From assembly GCA_942159475.1 (NCBI GenBank), contig OW804098.1, positions 118,383,374-118,447,373 of the forward strand: 64,000 bases of DNA, given 5' to 3'. Below the pieces are notes generated by a model. That model did not search any database. It had not been told where the DNA came from and was given only the letters and a program-made list of their open reading frames with translations. This document shows, one piece after another, positions 1-12,900 of this stretch. The position numbers were made by a program, and so were the translations under genes. This DNA comes from Sthenelais limicola. Lineage: Eukaryota; Annelida; Polychaeta; Phyllodocida; Sigalionidae. Positions within the stretch are counted from its first letter, which is position 1. Every line of letters starts with the position of its first letter.

Positions 1-270
1 GAACATCTTGAATGAGTTAATTTGTGTGCTAGTGGTCGTGAAACGTTACACACACAACAAGCCATTTATTCAATTCATCACTTAATACTTTGTCAATTTA
101 CTAAAGTAACTCATATCTTAATGGCCAATAGAAGTTATATGGCGTTGTGAGTATTTTCGAATAATTAAAAAGGAGTTAGTTGGTTTATTTAAGGCATTCT
201 GTGAATGCGTTACGGGTATCACCGTCCCACCTGTGATGGTCAAGTGCAATAGACTAGCACCGCCACTTAC

Positions 271-1822
271 CTCTATGATCTGCTGGTCTAGGATTGTTAA
301 AACGTCATACTTTTTGAGCGAGCTCATCAGTTGCGTCACATTTAAACATTCATCCAACACAGGTCCACAGTCTATCAGAATTTGAGAGAATTCCGTCTCT
401 CTCAGTAGTACATGATCTGTAATGTAAGTTAATTGTGCTTGAGTCCGTCTTTGAGAGACATATATTATATAGGGAAATGAAATATATAAACTATGTTGGG
501 ACAATTTCATTTATTATTACACACGTGAGCAGTTAGAAAGGTGCAGTTTGGGGGTCCAGTTCGGTTGATCCGAATCGTTAACGTGAACAGTTTGGCCAAA
601 GACGCAATCTCATTGGCGGAGTGTAGGCCAGATGACGTCGTCCCGACCGCATAACTAGGCCTACAAATTGCAGTGAATCAAGCCTTCTCGAGCTAAACTA
701 TAGGCTAAACAAGTTAAATTTACTTTTTAATATCCAAATAGAGTGTGTAATAAATAGCAAATGGCACTCTGTTTGGGTTCAAACTGATCTCGACCCCTCA
801 GAAAACGGGAACTCACCCCTTTGGAGTTCGTCCCGTTTTCTGAGGGGTCTCGATCAGTTTGAACCCTCCATCGTACCATTTGCTATAATTACCCAGAGTA
901 TCTTCAAAATGTAATATTTATCTAAAGATGAAACTTCAGGTCTGTAAATGCGTTCATGAAATCATAGAAGTCGGACAGAAATATTCGGTTAAATAAAGTT
1001 TCTAGCATAGATATGTTCCAGCTACCTTCAGGATTTATATATACTTTATTTCAATCATTCTGAACATTTTACCATAGGAATAATGGTATGTCACCAGGCT
1101 AGCGTCTCAATTAAGTATTACATATTTAAAGGAAGAACGTTGGACTAGTCTGTAGCACATTTCGAAAAATCCTATGGTAATGTCAACACTCTTCCATATG
1201 GCTGAAATCACCAGAAATTGTAGAATTCAACTTCACTAATTCACTCAAATAACCCAAATGAAATGTAAAACAGAAATCAGGTTCAAAATACAATTCCACA
1301 TGACCAAACAGACTGCGTAAATCAAGGCAATACTAAATATATACAGATTTATTATATACGCATTGCTCTGAAAACAACGTATCTAGAGTTATTTACGTAT
1401 ATCACTAGTGATTTACGTGGGGTTGTCTTTGCAACCAATCTGGGTTTTTTTGCTAAGATTACCGGTAAAATTCAAATTTATGACTCGATGTTTTTCTATT
1501 TTCATGATTGAAAGCATGTATAAAGAATGTCTTAAGTAACTTGTTAGTTAACCTGTATATATCTAGTGTTGACGATTCTTCAGTCTAATTTAGCAGAATG
1601 ATATTGTACTAAATGTCTTGATATGTATCTGCCAATTGTACATTTTCTGAAAATCTGACCCATATAGGCCATGTGGTAACTCATAGGATTGCAGTCTGTA
1701 TAGTGTCTTCAAGGCATAATGCATGATAAATAAGCAGTCAACTCACCGTCATACTTGTCAATCGGGCTAGGGCTATGGGGCCCTGAGGCACTGCCCCCTC
1801 CCTCAGCTCCACCAGTCGCCAT
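271..1822 (-). CDS. Gene A: 5' part of a CARD-containing NLR-like gene (exons 1-2, runs off left edge)
   Basis: Two coding exons are visible. Exon 1 (1822-1747) starts with ATG and encodes a Gly/Ala/Ser-rich leader beginning MATGGAEGGG. It ends in phase 1 before a GTGAGT donor. Exon 2 (416-271) follows an ACATTACAG acceptor and ends in phase 0 before GTAAGT. It encodes the amino-terminal half of a CARD-like helical domain (LLRETEFSQIL ... LKKYDVL). Both exons have direct counterparts, with identical phases, in gene B. Exon 2 differs from its B counterpart at 10 of 49 residues by my count. The rest of the CARD and any NACHT domain would lie left of position 1, so the full architecture is inferred from gene B. 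The likely role is cytosolic immune sensing or signalling. I see no stop or frameshift in the visible part. Confidence 0.78.
755..884. repeat. Foldback palindrome, P1 family
   Basis: 130 bp. Arms AAACTGATCTCGACCCCTCA and inverted partner surround ACTCACCCCTTTGGAGT. Outer ends AGCAAATGG and CCATTTGCT. Gene A intron 1. Confidence 0.75.
1201..1661. mobile_element. MITE-1 copy, interrupted internally
   Basis: The right half (1582-1661) ends AATTGTACATTTTCTGAAAA TCTGACCC and the left half (1201-1355) carries the family sequence (AACTTCACTAATTCACTCAA). About 220 bp of unrelated DNA separates them. In gene A intron 1. Confidence 0.5.
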
Positions 1823-4578
1823 TCTACGTATAGAAATGATTAATCAATATAAAGGAAACAAACAATAACAATACACGGTTAATATGTTGCCAGTCATTAT
1901 CATTATAAACATATAGATATCTATTTTCAAGAGAGTTTTTTTTTTCTATTCTTCTCTATGATGCTATAAAGGACAATATCGTGAGTTTGATTTTAGAATT
2001 AGGTTTTTATATGTTGTCCTGCTTTGTGAATTGTAATAAACTGAGGTCGAGACGGAGATGACCTGAACCATGATAAATCAAGGTTTAATCACCAGAAACA
2101 TACATACAATTAAGTAAAGAAAAAAATGCGGACACAACCGTCCGATTGAGTAGCTGGAAAGCAATTGGCGGTTAGTGGAAAAAGAATTTATATGTAGAAC
2201 CGTTGACATGGGAAATGACGTGGAGAGGAAACTGAGTTGTGGCGTGACACGGGGAGCTGTGGCAACGCCAACGTCCCAATATATCTACCGATTGCCCTGT
2301 TCCATGTAACCAATATCTCTGCTAGCTATGTGGAGGCTGATTTCCAATAGTGTAATTCCAATATGTTAGCTACTTAATTGACTTACCTCTCAAAACCACA
2401 GGCTAGAGTCAAGAATACCAATATCCAGAATTCTTACTGTGACGGAGGGAGTAGGAAGGAAGGGAGGGGGCAGGGGAAGGTATCTTGGGCGCTTGTTTCG
2501 GACCAAGAGGTTTCTACCCTAGTCTCAGTCTTCAGCCCCTGCCCCCTGGATGTAGACAGTTGATACCAGCAGTAAAGGCTGAACTAGAAACAACCCGGTT
2601 CAGAATAAAAACTAATCTTGAGAGCACCCATGGCTATGTAGTGAAGGCTCGTATTTGAAGAGAAAGGAATAGTAGCGACTATGTATAGAGCCGTTCCGGA
2701 GCTGACTGGTGCAGTGCAGGTTGATTCCTGGCATATCATGTAATTCTGTTAACTCCATAGTTTGAGATTTATCAGCTTGAAGAGGTCAGAGGATGAATTG
2801 TGTCTCAATCTAGTTATCTTGTTTTTTCCATAACACTGTTGTTATACAGGTAACACTCAAGTAGGTGGCCTACGTGTAAATCAGTAGATAGACTCATTGA
2901 CGGTGTAGAAACTCGATATTCATTTATTAGCGATATCAACCTTGAGCTGCTTGCTTATGTGTACACTTACTTATTGAATTATATGTAAAAATTGGGACTT
3001 ATAGATAAAAACCATGGGAACTGTCATGACAAGAACAATGCGTCGGTGTTGGTTTTAATATCTGTATTGTTCTTAATTATATTGCATGTGTAGTAATAAT
3101 TATTATCCGAAAGGTTTAATTGTATGTATGCTAAATTTTGTTATAAAATACTCGATTCATAAGAGTCAGCCACGACTGAGATATAGTGTATCCGTTACAT
3201 AATGTTTTGTGCTGAATACAAATATTTAAATACAATTCTAGAAACATAATTTTAACTCAGAATCCCCTTGATCTCTGCTACAGTAACAGGCTAGGGGTGG
3301 GGTGGGGCTACAGGTGTGGGGGAGGGGTAGAGTGGTTATCTAACTATTAGCTTTCAGTTAAAAAGACCAGCTAAAATATGTTAATACAGCTGTCATACTG
3401 TTCTTATACCTTTAATACTATACATGATGATGTCTGAATGAACGAGTATCATTTCAATTGGAAAGATGTAACTATATTTACAATACAACTCTTGGACGAT
3501 TCAGACGTATTTCTACATATTGGAAAAGGGTTAGCTCATATTGTTTTGTCAGAGAGTCTTGATATCCATGAGAGTCCAAATGTTTTTTTAATCTAAAACT
3601 CCAGTTTTCCTCCAATAGTTACATCACACGACCAAACAATAATATAGATACAATAGTTTATATTTCATCATTACATACATCATTGAATAAATTTCTAACA
3701 TCTTTCAATTGCTTGCCGACCTACAGACAGAAATGATATTCATACATGTGTGAACCTGCATTTTCAATTACATATTCTCCCTCCAAGGCATTATAACATT
3801 ACATGGTATTAAATATTGATGCAAATGTTTATAGCTCATCGAAGAACCTGAGCCATGAAATGACTATACAAAATAATATTGATAGATACATATAGTCGTC
3901 GTGTGGTGAATGAGCTCTCAGTGATATATTCAAGTGGCAAGATTACCCATGGGAGCTCCCCACTGAGATTATGTACAAAGGGATGGATCAATACATTGAC
4001 ACTGATAAGGTTTCTAAGTGTGACTTGCACCTGTGTGTTCAAAAGGCCTAGACACGGTAGAAGACATTGTTCTTAAACACGTATTTCATTGTTATCATTA
4101 GTATACAAAGACATTTGTTCTAGTTGAGATCATCGTACCCAAATAAAACAAACCATGCTTAAGTGAATAATGCCACTACATATAAAGATCAACCAAGCAC
4201 TACCTATATGTAAGGGTTTTAATACGTCATAGCACAACCTATCGATATCAAAATAGTCAGAATAGACTGTGTATACATGTATCATTTACCATGTTGAGTT
4301 GAAGGCCAATCTGAAAGACCTGCAAAGCATATTCTGATGAAAATATTATTTCTTAATGCGTCAGAAATTCTTCAATTCGCCTACACCAACCCCCTCAAAC
4401 AACCCAAATTCAAGGTATAAATTAGGTCCAAAATATAATTCAGCATCAGCGAAGAGATCTTCTAATCAACATACTATCAATATAAACCCGAATACAGTGT
4501 CATTATGTATCATTTCTCAGTCTGCTTTACACTCTGACTCACCGATACTTACATATACCATTCAGTGAATGAATACAT

Positions 4579-4992
4579 ATATGTGATGTGTTTCAGGAAA
4601 ATGAGTCATAAGTCGCAAAATTGATATTTTTCAAAGTATTTTTTTCACAAGATCACATTATTGGAATCGTCTAATTTTTGGTGGGTTGATCACTTATAGC
4701 TATATCAATCGATGTATCAAATTTCAGGACAATCTATGTAATATGTCCTTTCGTTTTAAAGGTCCTCATATGGACTACATTTAGTAACTTTACTGTTTAT
4801 TGACCCCCAGAAATATTGGAAACTTTTTTTTCCAAAACGAAAATATCAAACTTAAATTCTAGAAATACTTATTAGGTTATTAGACTGTTTACTATCGTTG
4901 GAATCAGCTTGATCTCATCTTTTCAAATATAATGGTATCTCAAAATCTATTTTTTGCGAATTATGACTCATTTGCCTGGAACACATCACATA
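4579..4992. mobile_element. MITE-2 copy, full length
   Basis: About 414 bp with inverted ends ATATGTGATGTGTTTCAGGA and its partner ending ACACATCACATAT. GAGTCATAAGTCGCAAAA lies inside each end. No transposase. Confidence 0.8.
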
Positions 4993-5258
4993 TTCCCTCT
5001 TTTTAAATGCCTGATCCCGGATTATGATGGGTTCTTGCTTTGCGGTATAAACACTGTAACACTGGGATATACATATGGATGATATAATCGGGTGTTGTTG
5101 TGAGTGTTGTATACCACAAACATGATGTTATGTTGTGGATTGTGATTAGTTTGAACAGTAATGACGCACCTATAGGCCGACGCACAGTTTCAGATTTTGT
5201 CACGACTCTAATAACATTTTACCTTGGTTTCCATCGATCTTGTGGATATATGGTTCAA

Positions 5259-5673
5259 ATATGTGATGTGTTTCAGGAAAATGAGTCATAAGTCGCAAAA
5301 TTGATATTTTTCAAAGCGTTTTTTTTCACAAGATCACATTATTGGAATGTTCTGATTCTTGGAGAGTGTGTCACTTATAGTTATGTCAATCTATTTATCG
5401 AATTTCAGGACAATCTATGTAACATATCCTTTCATTTTAAAGGTGCTCATATGGACTGCATTTAGTTACTTTACTGTTTATTGACCCCCAGAAATATTGG
5501 AATTTTTTTTTTCAAAAACGAAAATATCTAACTTAAAATCTAGAAATACTTATTGGACTATTAGACTGTTTACTATCATTGGAATCGGCTTCATCTCATC
5601 TTTTCAAATATAATGATATCTCAAAATCTATTTTTGCGACTTATGACTCATTTTCCTGAAACATATCACATAT
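5259..5673. mobile_element. MITE-2 copy, full length
   Basis: About 415 bp with the same ends and interior as the copy at 4579 and in the same orientation, 266 bp downstream of it. Confidence 0.8.
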
Positions 5674-5931
5674 AACATAGGTGCTCTTTGATTTTTCAAA
5701 TAGCACCCCTGAAATCACATATGTATGTAATAATAATCCTATTAGACCATAGATATGAAACGTAGCTTTGAATTTCATCTGCAGTACCATTGTATGTACA
5801 CTAGCCAGCACTGTTCTTGCACTTGCAGATAATTGTCCGCAGCTATTTATGTAAGGGAGACTCATGGAGGAGAAACAATTCCTTTTTATCTTGATGACTC
5901 TCTTACTTTCTCACTGACGAATATATATATG

Positions 5932-6165
5932 CGTCAGACTCTTAGAAAATGCACAATCCACAGTTCTACACATCTCCCAAATTCTGCTAAATTACAGTGA
6001 AAATTGATAAATAATGAGTATATCACCGTGGATTCTGTATTGTAATCATTCAATAAATAGTTCTGGTTATGTTGAACTGTATTTTGAACCAGATTTTCGT
6101 CTTAAATTTGAGTTATTTCAGAGGATTGGTGAAAGTCAATTGTAACTTATCTGGAGACTTAATCC
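5932..6165. mobile_element. MITE-1 copy
   Basis: About 230 bp with diverged ends of the GGGTCAGATTTTCAGAAAAT family. The interior markers AAATTCTGCTAAATTA and GAGGATTGGTGAAAG are conserved. Confidence 0.6.
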
Positions 6166-6795
6166 ATACTAGAACAATAACAATACAGACAGGTACCGTG
6201 GCCCATAATGTATGTTGGCTCACTACCAATTATGATTATATTTAATCAATTAAATATACACCATTTCTCTAGTCGCAAGAGATGACAATTTTAAAATGTT
6301 CTTTTGCAGAAGAAATATGTGGGAATGTTTTAATTGTGTAGGGTGTAATGCCATTTGCGTGAATACATATATAACTCAAATTTCATGATTGTGTATTGCT
6401 ATGTATTTATGCGTTAATTCGTATATTAGGGAATCCTAAGGGGGTATATTTACCTGCTTTATTAGTGCGTGACCACCCAAAACTACCCTAAATTACAGCT
6501 GACGTGACTGTCCGCACATAAATATATTATTTTTCAAACATTTAAAAAAATAAATACTATTGCTGTCCTAATCCTTACCATTATTGGAATCCGCTTGATC
6601 TCATCGTTCCGAATGGGATGGTAGAGCTCTCAAAATCCACTTTTTTGCGACTTACAACTTATATTATCTTTCATTGACACATTTCATAATATCAAATATC
6701 ACTTTGTTTAAATTCTAGCAATTTAACTCATGGATGTTATGATATGTATCGCTTTAACCATTATTCCTTTTATCTTTTTATTTATTTATTTATTA

Positions 6796-7017
6796 GAGTC
6801 AAGTCTTCAGAGAAAAAATAAATCCACTCAAAGAAGCCAAACTCAAGACGAAAGTCGGGTTCAAAATACAGTTTATCATGAGCAAATTGATTTATTGAAC
6901 GAATACTATACAAAATATACTCTGATGTACTCAGTATTTATCATTTTTCACTTTAATTTAGCAAAAGTTGAGAGATGTATAGAACTGTAGATTGTGCATT
7001 TTCTAAAGTTCTGACCC
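6796..7017. mobile_element. MITE-1 copy, reverse orientation
   Basis: Begins GAGTCAAGTCTTCAGA and ends TTCTAAAGTTCTGACCC, with interior TTTATCATTTTTCACTTTAA. Same family as the copy at 22927. Confidence 0.6.
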
Positions 7018-7291
7018 GTTAGTTTAATTAGCGAGAATTTGTCTTCAGTTGTGGATGTCATTTGGTTGTTTTGTTACCTTTTAACAAGTATATCTTACGC
7101 CAATATCGGCATGTTGATTCATCAGTCCTTACTTTGTTTAATGGAACATTTTACTTCTCAATATGAACTATTTACTTCCTGTATTTTCTAAGCATTACTT
7201 GAATATTTTAAGTAATTGTCCGGTATTATTCCTCGCTTAAAGATGATTCATCTCTATCGCTTCAAAGTTACCTTTTCAACAATATGTAAGA

Positions 7292-7432
7292 GGGCCGGAT
7301 TTTCAGAAAATGTACAATTGGCGACTGTACACATTTAGTAAATTCAGCTAAATTAACTTTATTTTCGTCTGAAACTTGGTTATTTGAAAGGATTGGTGAA
7401 TGTGAATTGTACATTTTCTGGCGACTTCACCC
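7292..7432. mobile_element. MITE-1 copy, internally deleted
   Basis: Both ends are present (TTTTCAGAAAATGTACAATT and its inverted partner) but only about 140 bp in total. Confidence 0.65.
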
Positions 7433-7627
7433 ATTTATTCTACAGTAAATATTCCTATCAAATGATATGACTAAGAGATGTAATATGGCTACTTTTGCAT
7501 GATGTAATCAAGGACAATCACTTAATATTGTTTCGTACTTTTTCAGGGCATCGGATGAGTATATTCATATTGTTTATGTAAGAAAGGGAGCAATGGTCGA
7601 TCCATCCTCGTATATGCATTACATTGT

Positions 7628-7680
7628 GGGTCAGATTTTTAGAAAATGCACAATCTACTGTTCTACAATGTCTATAATGT
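7628..7680. mobile_element. MITE-1 end fragment
   Basis: Only the left terminal part remains: GGGTCAGATTTTTAGAAAAT followed by GCACAATCTACTGTTCTA. Confidence 0.5.
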
Positions 7681-8137
7681 TGTTTCATTTCATTCACTTT
7701 TATAGGGTGGTCTCCACACTCAACCCAAGAAAGACCCACGCAGATATATACAAAACTATACATCAAATCAGATATATACAAAACTATTATTAAAAAAATG
7801 CTCATGATAGATAGAGTTCATATTTGATTAAAGAAAATCATTAACTATATTCTCCTCAGCTTCAGAGAGCTATATACAAATCACAGACATCATTTGCAAG
7901 ACGTTTCTGAGAATGGCCCCATAAGGATCAGATGAGTCTGTATTAGCAATTGTTATATTATAGGGAGCTGTGGAAGAATAAGGTCCGGTCAAAGCAGTGA
8001 CTATTTGTAAAGTGTTTATTATACATTCGTTGGTGGGGGACGCGTAGGTCACCCACGTGACCAGGCACGCAGGCCGGTCACACTGTGAAGGGGGGTCACT
8101 ACCCAATCCATGCATACATACGTATAATACATAGAGA

Positions 8138-8271
8138 GAATGGGACGAGCCGGCAATAATCGAAAATTTATAGGACGAGATTCGTCCACATAAGCACGAT
8201 GCCGTAGGCAGAGTGCTTATGTGGACGAATCAAGTCCTATAAATTTTCGATTATTGCTGGCGAGTTCCATT
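8138..8271. repeat. Foldback palindrome with GC-rich tip (P2)
   Basis: Arms of about 60 bp (GGCAATAATCGAAAATTTAT ... TTCGTCCACATAAGCAC) are almost perfect inverted copies. Tip at 8197-8213 is CGATGCCGTAGGCAGAG. Between genes A and B. Confidence 0.8.
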
Positions 8272-8582
8272 CTATATTTATTATATGTGCATAAAATTAG
8301 ATCATCATCAGATATCACTGAAAAAGTATTAAAGAACTCTCAGAGGGCCCCAGCTGCCCCACTGAGAGCACCTTCAGTAGGCTTGTTGTAGCTGTCAGGA
8401 CTGTGTGAGTGACTGATCATGCAGTGTTTACTTACTGACTTGGTTGAACTAAAACGTTCATATTGTAGCCATTTCTTGAGCTACAATAATAAACCTTACA
8501 TCATTTGATAGAGAATTTAATTCTCTATTCAATAATGTGGTGTTTATTATGTATTTCTATAATCACAGGTGGATTACCGATC

Positions 8583-8633
8583 GCGGGGATCTCCGCGGGG
8601 ATCTCCGCGGGGATCTCAGCGGGGATCTCCGCG
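8583..8633 (+). repeat. 12-bp minisatellite (GGGGATCTCCGC)n
   Basis: About four tandem units, one with AGC in place of CGC. Strikingly GC-rich for this AT-rich window. Each unit is itself palindromic (GGGGATCTCC). Confidence 0.85.
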
Positions 8634-8990
8634 GAGACAGCGGAAGTGCTGAGTCAGAGCTATTTTTAGACAACTACATTTTTATAGGACGCGTCCTATA
8701 TGACTATTTTTATAGCACCCCACTTATAGCACCTCTCATATAGCATGCGCGTATAATAAATATAATAAAAGTATAAAATAATTGCGGTATAACCTATACA
8801 TAGCACAATCACCTACTACCGCGACTGTGAGTCTACTATGTATGTTTCTACCATGATTAATACAAATATGTCAGTCGGATTTGCTAAAGCCTCCCATATC
8901 TTTTCGTTTTCCCTTGCTTGATTTATATCATAGATTTATATCAACTAGCACAGGAATTATACTTAAGTTATGGTTGCCAATAATAATGTA

Positions 8991-9903
8991 CTACATAGCG
9001 AAAACTTTTAACAGTCTTTTGACTGAAGCTGATTTCATGAGAAGGTGGTAAAACAAGTTAAGACATTTAAGTACATCCTTAATGAATTCCACAAACAGAG
9101 ATGAATTGGATTTGACGCAATTTGTCTCCATTACCCTAACCATTTCCTTCAATTGATCTACATCAGTAGGTAGTTTCCTTAGTCCACTGGTTCCGATGGT
9201 GGCCATCTCCACTAAGTAACAGATGATGCATAGGCTCAATGGATTGCATAGTTTGGCTGCAATCGTTTTGTCTTTCTTGTATTCTCGACGGAAAGCACTT
9301 TCCAATTCTTTCAATTCATCTTTATTTTTATCAGAGTTTTTCATGTATTGCTTCAGGAATGCAAACCCTTGCTCTGAAGTAAATCCCAGGATTTCAAGCT
9401 CACGGTTAAAGATGGTCTTATCAATCCTGGCCGTGTTTTCTCTAGTGGAAACCAGAACATACGGATACCCTTTATCTCGGGAATCCTCAATAAAACTTGT
9501 AATATAATTACGTGCAACTTCAGTAACAACGTTATCAATCCCATCAATTATAACCTTCAGAGGTAATTGCTCCTGTTTCACAGCATCATAGAGTATCTCC
9601 TTTTTTTGTCCCTTAATATTCTTTTTAATTGCTGACCATACATCACCCTTGATATCTGTGGCGTGTAAAAAAACAAATATTTCAGGAGTCTTGGTTTGGT
9701 GTTCCTGACAAGCATTATATGTCAACTGACGGAGGAATGTGGTCTTCCCACTTCCAGCTGGGCCTATCAATATTACAGTTCCTGGCGCATGCATTTTTAG
9801 GTGTTCATTTGGGATTTCCCCAGTCTCCTGCTCTGCAGTCGCAACACCTTCATATACAAAGTACTCTTCAAAAATTTGTGATTCGTCAATTGGATGCCTT
9901 TTA
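8991..9903 (-). CDS. Gene B exon 6: NACHT NTPase domain and stop
   Basis: 913 nt, starting after CTTACAG and ending with TAG. It encodes residues 202-504. GPAGSGKTT (Walker A), LKVIIDGIDN (Walker B position), YVLVSTREN (sensor 1) and NPLSLCIICYL (NACHT-associated winged helix) come in the usual NACHT order with normal spacing. The acidic pair usually following Walker B is D-N here, not D-E or E-D, so hydrolysis may be altered. The carboxy terminus is a Leu-rich helical stretch with no LRR consensus. Confidence 0.88.
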
Positions 9904-12900
9904 CTGTAAGAAAAGGAAAGCAGAAGTTACTAATTTTTCTTTGCCCACTGGATGAGATTACCATAATTGATGTAATCAATTGACTTTTCATAAAGATCTA
10001 TGGAATGGAATTTGAGAAAATAATTGGTTGTTAGTTAAACAAATGATACAATTATAATTCAACTTCATGAATCAGGAACCTCTAATTATATTAACCGGGA
10101 AATATAATATGAATAAAATGTTGTATTATAAACGAGTTTGCTTGCCTATCCTTACCAGTTTGGGCCTTTCCTAGGGTTGACTAAAAGTTTAGGCTTGATC
10201 AAGTTCGTCCTCAGATCAATACATTTGGATTTGTCTTGTTCTAACATGGGAGCTTCCATAATATGGTTAGATAACACTGTCTTGTGGTATTCAATTCCTG
10301 ATGTCAAATATTAATAAATAATTCTTACACAATTGTATTATCATGATAGATATGTATACAAGCATGTACATTAGAGAGCTGGCGCTACTGATTTAGAAGC
10401 AATCATATGGTTTTTGCATAACCATGGAATTCAGTAAAAATATAAAGTAAGTTGGAAACGCATAATAGCAATTGGCAACCAAATTGTAACATCTAGTTTA
10501 CCTTTTACACGGCTTGACAACTCTAGAATACAATTTTTGATTAAGGTATAAAGTAGTTCTACATCATGTATTGTATCATGTATTTTTCACAATGAATTGC
10601 TTTGTACTTTATGATAATTGCAATGGAACATCTATTATATAGATGTATTTCTAAAATTGTTTGTATTTTAAATATTTATGTATAAAACATACACCTATGC
10701 TATGACAATTCATGTTTTTGTGTTTGCCTCATGTTGCTCACCTTTATCTATCTCAGATGGGACTCTGACATACCTGCTGGTACCTGAAATAAATCAATTG
10801 CATTGCATGGCTCAAACCCGATGATTTGTCATAGCATGTATATGCATTGACTCTATAGCACAAGTGAAATGGCTCCTTTATAGATTATAGTATACAGGTT
10901 TGTTATCATTGATAGTTGTAATATTCCTATTGTATTGCTACTTAAATGTGATCTGCTATCATATTTTTCATTGTACTTTTGTAAAACTCTTTTCTTAGAT
11001 CTATTGAAAACAATCAGCACACATTGAAATATTGAGCTGAGACATTTTGCTTAGATTTGTAGCAAGGAAAAGAAAAAGTTTGTGCCCCCCCCTATAATAT
11101 CTGTTCTGCCACCCCTGATTTATTTGTTTTAAATCATTGGGAACATGCAACATGTAAAGACAGATAAAGAAATTCACTTACACTCTCTATGTGTGTCTTG
11201 CTGCTGCTGACGTCGCACCGCCAAATCATGGGTTAGGTGCTGCGGGTCAAAACCAAGTAGTCTTATAATATGCTCTTGGCGGTGGTCTTGGAGGGATCTC
11301 AGGAAACCAGTGAAGCGCATCATATCTCCCCTTTGGAGGTGATCAACCAGACTCCTAGCTTTGTGGAAGTCAGTATTACATGCCTGCAGGGAGGATAATG
11401 TTAGTGCTTAGCTACGATACAATGTATATGAGGCCAATAAATATATTTTGAAACTATTAACTGAGGTATTGCGTTTCCTTAGATATTAAATAAACCTTGG
11501 TTATCTATCCACCATACAAAGTGAGTATGTGGTAACAAATACATCTTTATAAGCTTTCACTCTGCAACCACTACAGTGATTAAAGTTGTATCCCAAATAA
11601 AATACACATGTAGTGAATCTAGTATTGCGTGAGCTAAGGTCAGTTTCTATGATGTTGAATAAGCATGAAGGTAGGAACTCATATACGATAGGATGAGATG
11701 ATTCTCTATTTGTCATGATTTATTTTTCAATGATACTCTTATGCAACCCATACAAATAGATAGTAGTTACGTTTCATGAAGATGAATTTAAATATGTTCG
11801 TTAAGCAAGTTATCTAGTACATCAGTGTTAAATTAGATACACAATTTAAATATTGGATTTTTTTAGGGTGTTCCTCAATCAAGGTCAAGTGATGAAAACA
11901 ACCAAGAACCAAAGTAGTATTTACAGTTGTTCATCCCGACGAAATTAGATTTCGTTTTTATTAATATGTAACATTGTAATACAATGCAATGCAAGAAAAT
12001 ATGATTTTTTTTCCGGCAAAATATGCATCGTTCTTCCTCTTATAAAGCATATATAGTAAATCAGATAAATCACCCGCAAGTCTTCGTCACTTGGAATATC
12101 GCACTCATTACAACCACACAACATACTCAGCCTTTGGCTTTGTGTGTTACGTGGTTGCAACTCGTGCGATATTTCCACTCCTTCAGACCCACTAGTGACT
12201 TATCCTGTGTTTATATACGCGTTGCCGTTGAAACAACATATTGTGGAGTTGTATACGTTGTGTGCGTATACAACTCCACGCTCTAAAATGTGTCATATAC
12301 AACTCCACGCTATGAAGGCGCCTATGACAGCGTGTAGGCCCACCTGAGGGGAATCATGCCATTATTCTGATCAGCTGTAAACACAGGCAGAGCGGGAGGC
12401 AGAACAGTGAAATATAGATCAAATGAAGGAAATAAACTAAAATACTTTCATCTTCATGTGCAATTTAAGTATATCCTTTGTTAAAGCATTTCTGTGGTTT
12501 TAAAACTATTTTAAGCTTCGAAAACGTTGGGAATTGATTTGAAAATGTGAGCGATTTTCCCGCAGTGGCCAAATGACAACAAAATAATCTCCAGATCGTC
12601 GTAACTTTCAACGCAGGTTGAGGTGTAATATATCTTTCAAATGAATTGATAAAGTAAAATCCTCTCATTATTATCAAAGTCTAGTCTTTAACAAAGCATT
12701 ACTTAATTTATTTTAGATCTAAAGCTGTGAAAGTGTCTAAAATTGATTTGTAAATGTGAGCTATTTTTCTCAACTGGGCTTCCCTCACCGCAATCCTTGA
12801 AAGAACAGCGTGTGATGCATAATGATAAGCCTACACACAAAAATACATGATCAAGCATCATATAAGGTTTTAATTTGATAATATTCATACAAAATATACG

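Larger units (their letters stand above)
1823..8990. other. Intergenic region between gene A start and gene B stop
   Basis: No exon I can support. 1823-4520 aligns with the 5' flank of gene B (15.5-17.85 kb). Then come two MITE-2 copies, several MITE-1 copies, the palindrome at 8138 and the minisatellite at 8583. A minus-strand frame at 8115-7870 is open but carries no recognised motif. Confidence 0.7.

Noticed and set aside
118..510. A 130-codon minus-strand frame as a whole gene
   Set aside because: Only 271-416 is exon; the rest reads through splice sites conserved with the 14.3-kb paralogue.
9223..9507. Plus-strand and alternate minus-strand frames over the NACHT exon
   Set aside because: Shadows of the gene B exon 6, which has clear NACHT motifs.
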